Positions 51,561 through 61,737 are shown, counted from the stretch's first letter. The stretch is 64,000 nt of DNA from Nocardioides coralli (GCF_019880385.1 NZ_CP082273.1:1364001-1428000), one strand, 5' to 3'. The notes: a model not told the origin generated them from the letters alone. Numbers and translations: made by a program.

Positions 51561-53402
51561 TCAGACGTCGAAGGTGCCGTTCTCGAGACGGTCCTTGACC
51601 TCGGTGAGGAACCGCGCGGCGTCGGCGCCGTCCACCAGCCGGTGGTCGTAGGTCAGTGCCAGGTAGACCATCTGCCGGACCGCGATCGTCTCGCCGAGGT
51701 TGGGGTCGTCGATCACCACGGGGCGCTTGACCACGGAGCCGGTGCCGAGGATCGCGACCTGCGGCTGGTTGATGATCGGCGTGTCGAAGAGTGCCCCACG
51801 GCTGCCGGTGTTGGTCAGCGTGAAGGTCCCGCCCGAGAGCTCGTCGGGGGTGATCTTGTTGTCGCGGGTGCGCTCGGCGACGTCGGCGATCTTGCGCGCC
51901 AGCCCGGCGATCGAGAGGTCGCCGGCGTCCTTGATGACCGGCGTGAGCAGGCCCTTCTCGGTGTCCACGGCGATCGCGAGGTTCTCGCGGTCGTAGTAGG
52001 TGACCTCGCCGGCCTCGGTGTCGATGGCCGCGTTGAGCGACGGGTGCTGCTTGAGCGCGTCGATCGCCGCCTTGGCGAAGAACGGCATGAACGACAGCTT
52101 CACGCCCTCGCGGGTCGCGAAGTCGGCCTTCACCTGGTCGCGCAGCCGCGAGATGCTCGTGACGTCGACCTCGACCACCGTCGTCAGCTGGGCGCTGACC
52201 TGCAGCGACTCGACCATGCGCTGGGCGATCACCTTGCGCAGGCGCGACATCTTCTCGGTCTTGCCACGCAGCGGGCTCGGGGCGACGGCGGGGGCGCCGT
52301 GCTGGGGCTTCTCGGCGGCCGGCTCGGAGGCGGGCGCCTCCTCGGGCTGCTTCTTCGCCTCGGCCGCGTCGAGGACGTCCTGCTTGCGGATGCGCCCGCC
52401 GACGCCGGTGCCCTCCACCTGTGAGAGGTCGACGTCGTGCTGCGCGGCCATCTTGCGCACCAGCGGCGTCACGTACGTCGCCGGCTCGTTGCGGTCCTTC
52501 TCCTGCTGGGCCGGTGCCTGCTGTTGGGGCTCGGACTCGGCAGCCGGCTCGGGCTCCTGCTCCGGCTCCTTCTCGGGCTCGGGCTCCGACTTCTGCTCGG
52601 GCTCAGGCTCCTGCTCGGGCTCAGGCTCCTGCTCGGGCTCGGACTTCTGCTCACCTCCACCGGAGGGCTTGGCGTCGCCCGAGCCGATCAGCGCCAGCTC
52701 GGCACCGACCTCGACGGTCTCGTCCTCCTCGGCCTTGATCTCCAGCAGCGTGCCGGCGACCGGGGAGGGGATCTCGGTGTCGACCTTGTCGGTGGAGACC
52801 TCGAGCAGCGGCTCGTCGACGGCCACCTCGTCGCCGACCTGCTTCAGCCACCGGGTGATGGTGCCCTCGGTGACGGACTCGCCGAGCGCCGGCAGGGTCA
52901 CCGGGGTGCTGTCGCCGCCGCCGGACCCACCGGACTGCTGCTCGCCGCCGGAGTCCTGCTGGGAGGGGGCGCCGCCGTCCTCCTGCTCGGCCTGCTCCTC
53001 GGCCTGCTGCTGCTCGACGTCCTGGCCGCCGCCGCTCTCGCCGGACTGCTCGCCGGAGTCGCCGTCCGCCTGACCGGAGTCGTCCCCCGAGTCGTCGCCG
53101 GAGTCGTCACCCGACTCCTCGCCGGACGACTGGTCCTCGCCGGAGTCCCCGCCCGCGGACTCGCCCTCGTCGCCCACCAGGGCGAGCACCGCACCGACCT
53201 CGATCGTGTCGTCCTCGTCCGCCTTGATCTCCAGCAGCGTGCCGGCGACGGGGGAGGGGATCTCGGTGTCGACCTTGTCAGTGGAGACCTCGAGCAGCGG
53301 CTCGTCGACCGAGATGGTGTCGCCGACCTGCTTGAGCCAGCGGGTGACGGTTCCCTCGGTGACGGACTCGCCGAGTGCGGGGAGGGTGACTTCGGTGGCC
53401 AA
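51561..53402 (-). CDS. sucB: Dihydrolipoamide acyltransferase (E2 of 2-oxoacid dehydrogenase complex), two lipoyl domains
   Basis: A 613-residue E2 subunit (SucB/DlaT). Two lipoyl domains (about 1-78 and 150-225), each with DKVDTE carrying the lipoylated Lys (Lys43 in the first), then a peripheral-subunit-binding domain ([20 protein letters not shown]) and the catalytic core ending with [16 protein letters not shown]. The linkers are extreme low-complexity: Gly/Ser/Asp/Gln-rich ([17 protein letters not shown]) and Glu/Pro-rich ([16 protein letters not shown]). Start TTG 53402 follows GAAGGAAGAG. It lies 34 bp after lpdA in the same operon; LipB and LipA, encoded nearby, supply its cofactor. 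Confidence 0.95.
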   Translation of the reverse strand: MATEVTLPALGESVTEGTVTRWLKQVGDTISVDEPLLEVSTDKVDTEIPSPVAGTLLEIKADEDDTIEVGAVLALVGDEGESAGGDSGEDQSSGEESGDDSGDDSGDDSGQADGDSGEQSGESGGGQDVEQQQAEEQAEQEDGGAPSQQDSGGEQQSGGSGGGDSTPVTLPALGESVTEGTITRWLKQVGDEVAVDEPLLEVSTDKVDTEIPSPVAGTLLEIKAEEDETVEVGAELALIGSGDAKPSGGGEQKSEPEQEPEPEQEPEPEQKSEPEPEKEPEQEPEPAAESEPQQQAPAQQEKDRNEPATYVTPLVRKMAAQHDVDLSQVEGTGVGGRIRKQDVLDAAEAKKQPEEAPASEPAAEKPQHGAPAVAPSPLRGKTEKMSRLRKVIAQRMVESLQVSAQLTTVVEVDVTSISRLRDQVKADFATREGVKLSFMPFFAKAAIDALKQHPSLNAAIDTEAGEVTYYDRENLAIAVDTEKGLLTPVIKDAGDLSIAGLARKIADVAERTRDNKITPDELSGGTFTLTNTGSRGALFDTPIINQPQVAILGTGSVVKRPVVIDDPNLGETIAVRQMVYLALTYDHRLVDGADAARFLTEVKDRLENGTFDV

Positions 53403-53436
53403 TGCTCTTCCTTCGCTAGCGGCTGCGGATGGGTGG

Positions 53437-54816
53437 TCAGGCGTGTGCGTGGAGCGGCTTGCCGGCGAGTGCCAGGTGGGCCTCACCGAGGGCTTCGTTC
53501 TGGGTGGGGTGCGCGTGGACGAGGGGCGCGACGTCCTCGGCGTGGGCCTCCCAGCCGTAGATCAGCTGCGCCTCGCCGATCAGCTCGCCGACCCGGTCGC
53601 CGACCAGGTGGACACCGACGACGGGCCCGTCCTTCTGGCGGACCAGCTTGACGAAGCCCTGGGTCTGGAGGATCTGGCTCTTGCCGTTGCCGCCCAGGTC
53701 GTAGCTCAGGGCCTCCACCTCGTCGGCGCCGTAGCGTTCGACCGCCGCGGCCTCGGTGAGGCCGACGGAGGCGACCTCGGGGTGGGAGTAGGTGACGCGG
53801 GGGATGGCGGTCTCGTCGATACGCTGCGGGTCGAGCCCGGCGATGTCCTCGGCCACGAAGATCCCCTGCTGGAAGCCCCGGTGGGCCAGCTGCAGCCCCG
53901 GGACGATGTCGCCGACGGCGTAGACGCCCTCGACGCCGGTACGGCACCGCTCGTCGGTGACCACAAAGCCACGCTCAAGGGTGATGCCCTGCTCCTCGTA
54001 CCCGAGACCGTCGGTCACCGGGCCGCGGCCGACGGCCACCAGCAGCAGCTCGGCCTCGATGACGTCGCCACCCTCGACCGTGACGGCCACTCCGGTGTCA
54101 CTGGTCTTGACGCTCTGGAAAGGAGTTCCGGTCCGGAAGCCGATGCCGCGCTTGCGGAAGGCCCGCTCGAGCGCCTTGCCGCAGGCCTCGTCCTCGGCCG
54201 CCACCAGCCGGGGCAGTGCCTCGACGATCGTCACCTCGGCCCCGAAGCTGCGCCACACGCTGGCGAACTCGCAGCCGATCACGCCGCCGCCGAGCACCAC
54301 GACCGAGGCCGGGACGCGGTCGAGCGTCAGAGCCTGCTCCGAGGTGATGACGCGCTCGCCGTCGACCTCGAGGCCGGGCAGGGTCCGGCTGTAGGAGCCG
54401 GAGGCCAGCACGACGTGCCGGGCGGTGTGGGCGGTGCCGTCGACGGTCACCTCGCGCGGGCCGGTGAGCCGCCCCTCGCCCTCGATGACGGTGATGCCGC
54501 GGCTCTTGACCAGGCCGGTGAGTCCCTTGAAGAGCCGGCTGACCACACCGTCCTTGTAGGCGTTCACCCCGGGCATGTCGATGCCGTCGAGGCTCGCCTG
54601 CACGCCGACCTTGCCGGCGTCGCGGGCGTGGTCGGCGACCTCGGCCGCGTGGAGGAGGGCCTTGGTGGGGATGCAGCCGACGTGGAGGCAGGTGCCACCG
54701 AGGCGGTCTTTCTCGACCAGGGCCACCGAGAGCCCGAGCTGTGCGGCGCGCAGGGCGCACGCGTAACCCCCTGACCCAGCCCCGAGAACGAGTACGTCGA
54801 AGTCGGCGTCAGCCAC
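53437..54816 (-). CDS. lpdA: Dihydrolipoyl dehydrogenase (E3)
   Basis: A 459-residue flavoprotein that reoxidises lipoamide on E2 with NAD+. FAD fold [19 protein letters not shown], redox disulfide [18 protein letters not shown] fold [16 protein letters not shown], and catalytic His-Glu pair in [10 protein letters not shown]. Start GTG 54816 at the conserved MADADFD after GAAGGGAGCAA. It is the first gene of the lpdA-sucB unit; the E1 component is not in the window. Confidence 0.96.
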   Translation of the reverse strand: MADADFDVLVLGAGSGGYACALRAAQLGLSVALVEKDRLGGTCLHVGCIPTKALLHAAEVADHARDAGKVGVQASLDGIDMPGVNAYKDGVVSRLFKGLTGLVKSRGITVIEGEGRLTGPREVTVDGTAHTARHVVLASGSYSRTLPGLEVDGERVITSEQALTLDRVPASVVVLGGGVIGCEFASVWRSFGAEVTIVEALPRLVAAEDEACGKALERAFRKRGIGFRTGTPFQSVKTSDTGVAVTVEGGDVIEAELLLVAVGRGPVTDGLGYEEQGITLERGFVVTDERCRTGVEGVYAVGDIVPGLQLAHRGFQQGIFVAEDIAGLDPQRIDETAIPRVTYSHPEVASVGLTEAAAVERYGADEVEALSYDLGGNGKSQILQTQGFVKLVRQKDGPVVGVHLVGDRVGELIGEAQLIYGWEAHAEDVAPLVHAHPTQNEALGEAHLALAGKPLHAHA

Positions 54817-54925
54817 CTTGCTCCCTTCGGATCACCGGGCGCGCCCTCGCAGCCCGGGCCCATCTTTGCACTCTTTGCGAGTGGGTCGACACCACCCCGT
54901 CGGCTGACCCGGCACACTGGGTGGC

Positions 54926-55285
54926 ATGGGCCTGTTCGACCGCTTCCGTCGCGCGCCGCGGATGCGGCGCCCCGCCCGTGACGCCGCCCGCACCGGGTCG
55001 ACGACCGTGCGTGCCTCCGTCAAGGCCGATGAGGAGCACCTGACCGCGTTCGTGACGAGCCGGCGCGGCGTGGAGGGCTTCGTCGAGCCGCGGACGGCGG
55101 TCAGCGACGTGACCCTGCTGCTGGTCGCCCACGACGGCGAGTGGACCCGGCGACGCGTCCCGTCGGTGCAGTGGGCCCACCAGTTCGCCAACCGCCACCA
55201 GGTGCCGTCCTACGACGCCGCCGTGGTCGGCGTCCCGCAGCGGATGCGCGACTACAACCGACGGCGGAAGGCCGGCGACGCGTAG
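54926..55285 (+). CDS. Small conserved actinobacterial protein (119 aa)
   Basis: A basic 119-residue soluble protein (MGLFDRFRRAPRMRRPARDA, then HLTAFVTSRRGVEGFVEP and VTLLLVAHDGEWTRRRVPSV, ending AVVGVPQRMRDYNRRRK). I recall close relatives encoded next to lpdA/pepA in many actinobacteria, sometimes labelled oxidoreductase, without any enzyme motif. Start ATG 54926. Divergent from lpdA. Function unknown. Confidence 0.75.
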   Translation: MGLFDRFRRAPRMRRPARDAARTGSTTVRASVKADEEHLTAFVTSRRGVEGFVEPRTAVSDVTLLLVAHDGEWTRRRVPSVQWAHQFANRHQVPSYDAAVVGVPQRMRDYNRRRKAGDA

Positions 55286-55414
55286 GACGTCCACCCCGCG
55301 GATCTGAGGGGTGTCGGGCCCGGGTCTGAGGGGTCTCGCCCGATGTGGGGCCATCCGGTCCGGGCCGACAGTGGTGTGGTCAGCCACCGACGAGTCCGGA
55401 AAGGACCGATCACC

Positions 55415-55693
55415 ATGAACACCACAGCCCGCAGGATCTTCTCGACGACCGCCGTCACGGCGGTGCTGTCGATCGCCACCGCCGTCCCCGCGTCCGCCGA
55501 GCCCGACTGGGGGGTGCCGGGGAGCACCGGCGGCGGTGGGGCCACCACGACGCAGGTCCGTGAGGTCCCGATCGACGACAACGCCCTCGAGTACCTGCAG
55601 ATCGGCCTCGGCGCCCTGGCTGGCATGGCCGTCGCGGGAGCCGCGGCGGTCTCGGTGCGGCGGTTCGGGCACCACGCCCCGCACCCGGCGTGA
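55415..55693 (+). CDS. Small exported membrane-anchored protein (92 aa)
   Basis: A 92-residue protein: cleavable signal peptide (TTAVTAVLSIATAVPASA), a short Gly/Thr-rich outer segment (GVPGSTGGGGATTTQVRE) and one C-terminal membrane helix (YLQIGLGALAGMAVAGAAAV) with a basic tail. ATG 55415 follows GGAAAGGACC. This layout (signal, short linker, single anchor) is typical of small actinobacterial envelope proteins of unknown role. It converges on the LAL regulator with a strong shared terminator between. Confidence 0.75.
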   Translation: MNTTARRIFSTTAVTAVLSIATAVPASAEPDWGVPGSTGGGGATTTQVREVPIDDNALEYLQIGLGALAGMAVAGAAAVSVRRFGHHAPHPA

Positions 55694-55700
55694 GGGGACC

Positions 55701-55730
55701 AGCGGGGTCGGCCGGCGGGCCGACCCCGCT
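55701..55730. terminator. Perfect bidirectional hairpin terminator
   Basis: AGCGGGGTCGGC (55701-55712) pairs perfectly with GCCGACCCCGCT (55719-55730) around a 6-base loop; it lies 7 bp after one stop and 13 bp from the other, between convergent genes. Confidence 0.75.
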
Positions 55731-55743
55731 GCCACGCTCGCGG

Positions 55744-58638
55744 TCAGCCGCGGCGTGCCATCTCCGCGAGCTCGACCCGGCTGGAGGTGCCGGTCTTGCG
55801 CAGCAGGTTGGACACGTGGACGCTCACGGTCTTCTCGCTGATGAAGAGCTCCTTCGCGATCTCGGCGTAGGTGCGCCCCGCCACCACGTGGGCGAGCACC
55901 TCGCGCTCCCGCGGGGTCAGCTCCGGGAGTCCGGGGGACGAGGGCGGGTTCGCGGACGGCTCCGCCAGCGTGAGGTGTACCTGGGCGGCCAGCGACTCGG
56001 CCGCGCGTACCAGTGGGGCCGCCCCCATGCCTCGGGAGAGCATCCACGCGCGGCGCAGGGCGGCCGTGGCTTCGCGGCGGGACCCTGGCGAGGCCAGGAG
56101 GGTGCGTGCGAGGTGGTACGACGCGTGGGCCGCGTGCCAGGGCAGCCCGACATCCTGGCAGCTCTCCGCCGCGCTCGCCCATGCCGCCGCAGCGTCACGG
56201 TCACCCGTGCAACGGGCCCGCTCCGCCCGGAACAGGGAGCCCAGCGCCGGGTGCAGCCGGTCGCGCCTGCCCTGGGCGACGAAGGCGTCGGCGCCCCGGA
56301 GCGACTCGAGACGCTCGAGCTGGGCCACGGCGGCCGGCCGGTCGCGCTCGGCGAGGTCGGCCGCCGCCCGGGCCGCGGACACGAGGAGCTCGTCCGCGCC
56401 ACCGAGATCGACGGCCGCCATGTCCGGCATGAGGTGTCCGGCGACGTCCAGAGCCTCGGCGTACTTCCTCTCCGCCCCCAGCGCCTCCACCTCCACCAGG
56501 GCCAGCAGGTCACCGGGGGCCCACCGACCCGGCATCAGCTCGCGAGCCCGCACCATGTGGGTACGACCTGCCTCCGTGTCGCCGGAGCGGTAGGCGAGCA
56601 GGGCGGCGACGCCCCGGACGTTGGCCCCGTGCTCCCGGGGGTGACGCCGGCTCAGCAGCTGCCACACCACCTCCCGGGCCTCGTCCCACCGCCCCAGGTC
56701 GATGAGGAGGGCGGCCGCGAACTCGGGCGAGGCCCAGATCGCGTCGTGCACCGAGGACGTGGCGAGGAGACGGTGGAAGGAGGTCAGCAGGAGCTCGGCT
56801 GCTTCCTGCCGCATCCCCAGGCGCTCGTAGCAGTTCCCGCCGGCGATGGCCGCGACGCCCGTCAGCTCGGGATCGCCCAGCTCCTCGGCGAGCGTCACCG
56901 CCTGGAGTGCGTCGGCGAGTCCTCGCTCCTGGTCGGGCTGGGCCTGCGACCGGGTGGTGAGAGCCCAGGCCAGGGCGGACGGGGAGCCGGTGCGCCGAGC
57001 GAGCCGAACGGCTTCCATGCTGTGACGGAGCGCGGCCTCGGGCTCGTCGTTCCACACCTCGGCGAATGCGCAGCGGGCCAACGCCTCCGCGTGCTCCGGC
57101 GTGCCCGGGCAGCGGCGCTCGGCGAAGGCGAGCAACCGCTCGGCATCGGCGAACCGCGGCGCGGACTGGGTGCCGCACAGCTCACGCCAGTGCAGCATCG
57201 GCAGGCGTAGCCGCAGCGCACCCACGGGGTCGACGTCGACGTCGTGGTGCTGCAGCGCCTCCTCACGCAACCGGAGCCCCAGCTCGTGCTCGCCGGCGCT
57301 CCACGCGCTCTCACTGGCACGGCGCCAGAGCTCGGAGCGGCTGCCCGCGGACGAGCGTGCTGCTGCGGAGGCCTCGGGCCAGAGGTGGCAGGCGCGTTGC
57401 AGGTGGTCGGCCGCCTCGGCGTACCCGCGGACCGCGGCCGCGGCGTCGGCGGCCCGGAGCGACCAGGCGAAGGCCTCGTCGACGTCGCCGGCCTCGGCGT
57501 GGTGCAGTGCGAAGTGTGCTGCCCGGGAGGCGAGGGGCACGCCGTCGGTCTCCTCGAGGACGGCGACGTACTGCTGGTGGATGCGGCGGCGAGTGCCCGG
57601 CTGCACCGTCTCGGTCACGACCTCGGCGATGAGCGGGTGCGGGAACCACGCCTCCCCGTCGCCGGCCACCGCCGCGAGACCGGCGTGGGCGGCCCTGGCG
57701 AGGGCCGCGGGGACGGAGAGGTCAGGGTCGTGGATGGCGGCCAGTCGTTGGAGGACGTCCACGGACACAGGTCGACCGCCGACCGCCAGCAGCTGCAGCA
57801 CCTCGCGCGCCCCGGCGTCGAGCCGGTGCCAGGACCCGAGCAGCGCCTCGCGCAGCCCGGTGCCGCCGGGGCGTCCAGGCTCCCCGAGCTCACCCGCGAG
57901 CAGCTCGGTGTAGTAGGGGTTTCCGGCCGCGCGACGGAAGACGTCGGCCACGAGGTCCTCGGTGGCGGTGCCGCCGCTGAGGCCGGCCACGAGCTCGTGC
58001 ACGTCGGTGTAGCCGAGTCGCTCCAGGTGGACCCGGGAGACCGAGGGGAGCCTGAGGACGTCGGCCAGCCAGCCGTGCAGCCGGTGGCCCTCAGCCAGCT
58101 CGGTGTCGCGGTAGGTCGCCAGCACCGCCAGCCGTTGCCCGGTGGTGAACCCGGCTGCGAGGTAGGCCAGCAGGTCCAAGGAGCTGCCATCGGCCCACTG
58201 CAGGTCGTCGACGACCAGCACGAGCGGGCGCTCGGCAGCGATCCGGTCGAGCACGGCCGTGAGCTGCGTGACGATGCGGGCGTCGTCTGCCGATGAGGCT
58301 GCCCCGAGCGCCGGAGCGATGCCGCCGAGCTGGTCAGCGCCGGTGAGGATGCGACGACGCACGTCCTCCGGGGCCTGCCGGTGCCACTGGGTGAGGATCT
58401 GCCCGAAGGGCAGGAACGGGGATGAGTCCGCGCCGAATCGCAGGCACCGCCCCCACAGCACCAGCTGATCCTGCGTCCCGGGCTCCCCGGTCGCCTCGGC
58501 GATCAGCGTGGTCTTGCCGATGCCGGGCTCCCCGCACACCAGCAGCGCCGACGGCGCGCCGAGGGCCGCACCGTGCAGCACCGATGCGACCAGCCCACGC
58601 TCGGCGTCCCGTCCGACGAGGTGTCCCCCCGCACGCAT
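55744..58638 (-). CDS. Large ATP-binding LuxR (LAL/MalT-like) transcriptional regulator
   Basis: A 964-residue regulator. N-terminal AAA/STAND ATPase with Walker A GEPGIGKT (residues 36-43) and Walker B LVLVVDDLQWAD, a long helical TPR-like middle, and a C-terminal LuxR helix-turn-helix (LTPREREVLAHVVAGRTYAE and LFISEKTVSVHVSNLLRKTG). Such proteins act as ligand-gated switches; the signal is unknown. Start ATG 58638 at the conserved MRAGGHLVGRDAE; GTG 58653 is an alternative. It sits between lpdA and pepA, breaking an otherwise conserved order, and may have been inserted there together with the small exported protein. Confidence 0.92.
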   Translation of the reverse strand: MRAGGHLVGRDAERGLVASVLHGAALGAPSALLVCGEPGIGKTTLIAEATGEPGTQDQLVLWGRCLRFGADSSPFLPFGQILTQWHRQAPEDVRRRILTGADQLGGIAPALGAASSADDARIVTQLTAVLDRIAAERPLVLVVDDLQWADGSSLDLLAYLAAGFTTGQRLAVLATYRDTELAEGHRLHGWLADVLRLPSVSRVHLERLGYTDVHELVAGLSGGTATEDLVADVFRRAAGNPYYTELLAGELGEPGRPGGTGLREALLGSWHRLDAGAREVLQLLAVGGRPVSVDVLQRLAAIHDPDLSVPAALARAAHAGLAAVAGDGEAWFPHPLIAEVVTETVQPGTRRRIHQQYVAVLEETDGVPLASRAAHFALHHAEAGDVDEAFAWSLRAADAAAAVRGYAEAADHLQRACHLWPEASAAARSSAGSRSELWRRASESAWSAGEHELGLRLREEALQHHDVDVDPVGALRLRLPMLHWRELCGTQSAPRFADAERLLAFAERRCPGTPEHAEALARCAFAEVWNDEPEAALRHSMEAVRLARRTGSPSALAWALTTRSQAQPDQERGLADALQAVTLAEELGDPELTGVAAIAGGNCYERLGMRQEAAELLLTSFHRLLATSSVHDAIWASPEFAAALLIDLGRWDEAREVVWQLLSRRHPREHGANVRGVAALLAYRSGDTEAGRTHMVRARELMPGRWAPGDLLALVEVEALGAERKYAEALDVAGHLMPDMAAVDLGGADELLVSAARAAADLAERDRPAAVAQLERLESLRGADAFVAQGRRDRLHPALGSLFRAERARCTGDRDAAAAWASAAESCQDVGLPWHAAHASYHLARTLLASPGSRREATAALRRAWMLSRGMGAAPLVRAAESLAAQVHLTLAEPSANPPSSPGLPELTPREREVLAHVVAGRTYAEIAKELFISEKTVSVHVSNLLRKTGTSSRVELAEMARRG

Positions 58639-58764
58639 GGCGGCATTGTGCACCCGCAGGCTCGACGCCGGGGAGTGCGTGACGGTCCTGTCCGGTGACG
58701 GGCACGCCGACGACGGGGGTCACCGGGGTGACCCGGACCGTCGCTGCCGGGCAGCGAGACCGGG

Positions 58765-60264
58765 CTAGGCCGAGGCGAGGCTGCGGGCGTACTCCACGAC
58801 GGTGGTGACCGCGAACCCGGTGCCGCCGACGGTGACGTGACCGTAGGGCGAGCCGGAGTGGAACGAGGGGCCGGCGATGTCGAGGTGCGCCCACGGCATG
58901 CCCTCGGTGAACTCCTGGAGGAACGCCCCGGCGTAGAGCCCGCCGCCCATCCGGTTCCAGTCGTGCTGGAGCAGGTCGGCGATCTTGCTGGCGCGCACCC
59001 GCTCGGTCATCGACTCCGGCAGCGGCATCGCCCAGTGCGACTCGCCGGCGACCTCGGCGGCCGCGAGCACGCCCGCGACCACGTCGTCGGCACCCATGAC
59101 GCCGCCGACCCGGTCGCCGAGGGCGAGCACCATGTGACCGGTCAGGGTGGCGACGTCGAGGATCACGTCGGGCTTGGCCTCGGTGGCCCGCACCAGGGCG
59201 TCGGCCAGGATCAGCCGGCCCTCGGCGTCGGTGTTGAGCACCTCGACGGTCTTGCCGCCGTACATCCGCAGCACGTCGCCGGGGCGCGTCGCGCTGCCGG
59301 AGACCATGTTCTCGGCCATCGGCACGAAGGTGCTCACCTGCACGGGCAGCTGCAGCGCGGCGATGGCCAGGGTCGCCTGCACGACGGCAGCGGCGCCGGC
59401 CATGTCCGACTTCATGTCGTGCATGCCCTGGGCGGGCTTGATGGACAGCCCGCCGGAGTCGAACGTCACGCCCTTGCCGACCAGCGCCAGGTGGGCCTCG
59501 GCGTTCTTGGGGGCATAGCTGAGCTCGACCAGTCGCGGCGGCGCGTCCGAACCGGCGCCCACCCCGAGGATCCCGCCGCAGCCGAGCTCGGCCAGCGACT
59601 TCTCGTCGTGGACGGTGACCTTCACCTTGGTGCGGCCGCGGCCCTTGCCCACGGCGTGCGCGGCCTCCTCGACGGCCTCCGCGAACGCCGGCGGGCGCAG
59701 GTCGCCGGGCGGGGTGTTGACCCAGTCGCGGGTCGTGGCGACCGCGTCGGCCAGCACCTGGGCCGCCTCGAAGGCGTCGGACACCTCCGACTTCCGGGCA
59801 GCGTCGCTGAGGACGGTCACGGTGCCCGGCGCGGAGCTGTCACTCGACTGCTTGTAGGTGGTGAACGTGTAGCCGCCGAGCCGGAACCCCTCGGTCACCG
59901 CCCGGACCAGCTCGGGGGACTCGGCCGGGAGGGCGAGCGCCACCGACGCAGCGTTGGGCACCGAGCGCGCGGCGACACCCGCGCCACGACGTACGGCGAC
60001 CTGGTCGGTGTCCTCGCCGAGCCCGACGAGCACCAGCAGCGAGGACGAGATGGTCCCGTTGGTGGGGATCTTGTGGACCTCCCCGGCCTTGCCCGTGACG
60101 CCGAGGCTCGCCAGCAGCGGCCGGAACTTGCGGCCCCAGGCCTTTTCGACAGCCTCACCGCCAGCGGCGACGCGAGGGCCGTCCTCGTGCTTCACCACCC
60201 CGACCACGAGGGCATCGACACGGGTCTTCGCAGGGTTGGTCGCACGCAGCTGGTAAGTCGTCAC
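58765..60264 (-). CDS. pepA: Leucyl aminopeptidase (M17)
   Basis: A 499-residue di-zinc aminopeptidase. The metal and catalytic residues are in ALVGKGVTFDSGGLSIKP, DMKSDMAGAAAVV and NTDAEGRLILADAL (the M17 signature); VATLTGHMVLALGDRVGGVM follows. The N-terminal 170 residues form the regulatory domain. Start GTG 60264 is six bases after TATCCT, in agreement with where conservation begins (VTTYQLRATNPAK). It removes N-terminal residues from peptides in the cytoplasm and is the counterpart of pepB in the mycobacterial gene order. Confidence 0.96.
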   Translation of the reverse strand: MTTYQLRATNPAKTRVDALVVGVVKHEDGPRVAAGGEAVEKAWGRKFRPLLASLGVTGKAGEVHKIPTNGTISSSLLVLVGLGEDTDQVAVRRGAGVAARSVPNAASVALALPAESPELVRAVTEGFRLGGYTFTTYKQSSDSSAPGTVTVLSDAARKSEVSDAFEAAQVLADAVATTRDWVNTPPGDLRPPAFAEAVEEAAHAVGKGRGRTKVKVTVHDEKSLAELGCGGILGVGAGSDAPPRLVELSYAPKNAEAHLALVGKGVTFDSGGLSIKPAQGMHDMKSDMAGAAAVVQATLAIAALQLPVQVSTFVPMAENMVSGSATRPGDVLRMYGGKTVEVLNTDAEGRLILADALVRATEAKPDVILDVATLTGHMVLALGDRVGGVMGADDVVAGVLAAAEVAGESHWAMPLPESMTERVRASKIADLLQHDWNRMGGGLYAGAFLQEFTEGMPWAHLDIAGPSFHSGSPYGHVTVGGTGFAVTTVVEYARSLASA

Positions 60265-60370
60265 CGGGGCAGGATAGTCACGGCGGCTCGCGCACGGGCC
60301 GCCCGGTGGCAACCGGCCCCGCCCCGGCCTGTCGCGGGCCGGGCGGGAGCGCCCGGGCTAGGGTCGGAGC

Positions 60371-61480
60371 ATGGGTGAGTCCGTGCCGTTGCAGTCGCCG
60401 CTCCATGATCGTCACGTCGCGCTGGGCGCCAAGTTCGCCGACTTCGGCGGGTGGACCATGCCGCTCGAGTACCCCTCGGGGACCGTGGCCGAGCACTCCG
60501 CCGTCCGGTCGACGGTCGGGATCTTCGACGTCAGCCACCTGGGCAAGGCCCTCGTGACCGGTCCCGGGGCGGCCGAGCTGATCAACGCCACGTTGAGCAA
60601 CGACCTCGGCAAGATCCAGCCCGGCAAGGCGCAGTACACGCTCTGCTGCGACGACGCGACCGGCGGCATCGTCGACGACCTCATCGCCTACTACCAGGAC
60701 GACCAGCACGTGCTGCTGGTCCCCAACGCCGCCAACACCGCCGAGGTGCTGCGCCGGCTGCGCGACCAGGCCCCCGACGACGTCCAGGTGCTCGACCACC
60801 ACACCACGTACGCCGTGATGGCGGTCCAGGGCACCAGGTCCGACGAGGTGCTCTCGGCGGTCGGCCTCCCGGTCGGCCACGACTACATGTCCTTCGTCGA
60901 GGCCGACTGGAACGGGTCCGGCGTCGTCGTCTGCCGCACCGGCTACACGGGGGAGCGGGGGTATGAGCTGATCTGTCACAACGACGTCGCCGGTGAGCTG
61001 TGGGACCGGCTGCTCGAGGCGGGCGAGCCCCTGGGGATGCTGCCGTGCGGTCTCGGCGCCCGCGACACCCTCCGCACCGAGATGGGCTACCCGCTGCACG
61101 GCAACGACATCTCCCTCGACGTCACCCCCAACGAGGCCCGTCTCGGCTGGGCGGTCGGCTGGAAGAAGGAGGCCTTCTGGGGGAGGGAGGTCCTGCTGAA
61201 GGAGAAGGAGGAGGGACCCAAGCGCGTGCTCCGCGGCCTCGTCGCCACCGGACGCGGCATCCCCAGGCCGGGCATGAGTGTGACGCTGACGCAGGACGTG
61301 CCGCTGGGCGACGTCACGTCGGGCACCTTCAGCCCGACGCTGCGCAAGGGCATCGGCATGGCCCTGATCCCCACGTCGGTCGATCCCGACGCCGAGGTCG
61401 GCGTCGACATCCGCGGCCGCCGCGAGATCTTCCAGCTGGCGCGACCGCCGTTCGTCGACACCAGCGTCCGGGAGGCCTGA
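60371..61480 (+). CDS. gcvT: Glycine cleavage system aminomethyltransferase (T protein)
   Basis: A 369-residue tetrahydrofolate-dependent enzyme that takes the aminomethyl group from the lipoylated H protein. Signatures: GGWTMPLEYPSGTVAEHSAV, FDVSHLGKALVTGPGA, GYTGERGYELICHND and LGARDTLRTEMGYPLHGND, with the catalytic Asp in LGARDTLR. ATG 60371 is six bases after TAGGGT. No gcvH or gcvP is in the window and no glycine riboswitch fits in the 106-bp gap to pepA. Its dependence on lipoate matches its place beside lipA/lipB/lpdA. Confidence 0.95.
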   Translation: MGESVPLQSPLHDRHVALGAKFADFGGWTMPLEYPSGTVAEHSAVRSTVGIFDVSHLGKALVTGPGAAELINATLSNDLGKIQPGKAQYTLCCDDATGGIVDDLIAYYQDDQHVLLVPNAANTAEVLRRLRDQAPDDVQVLDHHTTYAVMAVQGTRSDEVLSAVGLPVGHDYMSFVEADWNGSGVVVCRTGYTGERGYELICHNDVAGELWDRLLEAGEPLGMLPCGLGARDTLRTEMGYPLHGNDISLDVTPNEARLGWAVGWKKEAFWGREVLLKEKEEGPKRVLRGLVATGRGIPRPGMSVTLTQDVPLGDVTSGTFSPTLRKGIGMALIPTSVDPDAEVGVDIRGRREIFQLARPPFVDTSVREA

Positions 61481-61737
61481 TGAACCTCCCTGAGCAGCCC
61501 TCGACCTTCCGGCCGCCGTCGCCCGCGGAGCGGCCCTGGTGGTGGCGTCTGGAGGACGCCGCCGGCGAGGAGGTCGACGTCCCCGAGGCGTACGCCGGGC
61601 AGCGGTTCACCAGCCAGGCCGACGCCGAGTCGTGGGTCGGCGAGATCTGGTCGGAGCTGGCGGCGGAGGGTGTCGACCGGGTGACGCTCTTCGAGCACGA
61701 CCGTTCCGTCTACGGGCCGATGTCCCTGCATCCCTGA
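61480..61737 (+). CDS. Small protein translationally coupled to gcvT (85 aa)
   Basis: An 85-residue acidic protein, RPWWWRLEDAAGEEVDVPEA then FTSQADAESWVGEIWSELAA and ending YGPMSLHP. ATG 61480 shares one base with the gcvT stop (TGATG), giving tight coupling. I recall similar small proteins in actinobacteria with the QADAESWIGE motif, function unknown. A role linked to glycine cleavage is suggested only by position. Confidence 0.78.
   Translation: MNLPEQPSTFRPPSPAERPWWWRLEDAAGEEVDVPEAYAGQRFTSQADAESWVGEIWSELAAEGVDRVTLFEHDRSVYGPMSLHP

Noticed and set aside
55690..57210. 506-codon plus-strand frame opposite the LAL regulator
   Set aside because: Shadow frame through a terminator and the regulator's HTH region.
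60265..60370. Glycine riboswitch before gcvT
   Set aside because: The gap to pepA is 106 bp and both genes have start-proximal -10 hexamers, leaving no transcribed leader for a riboswitch.
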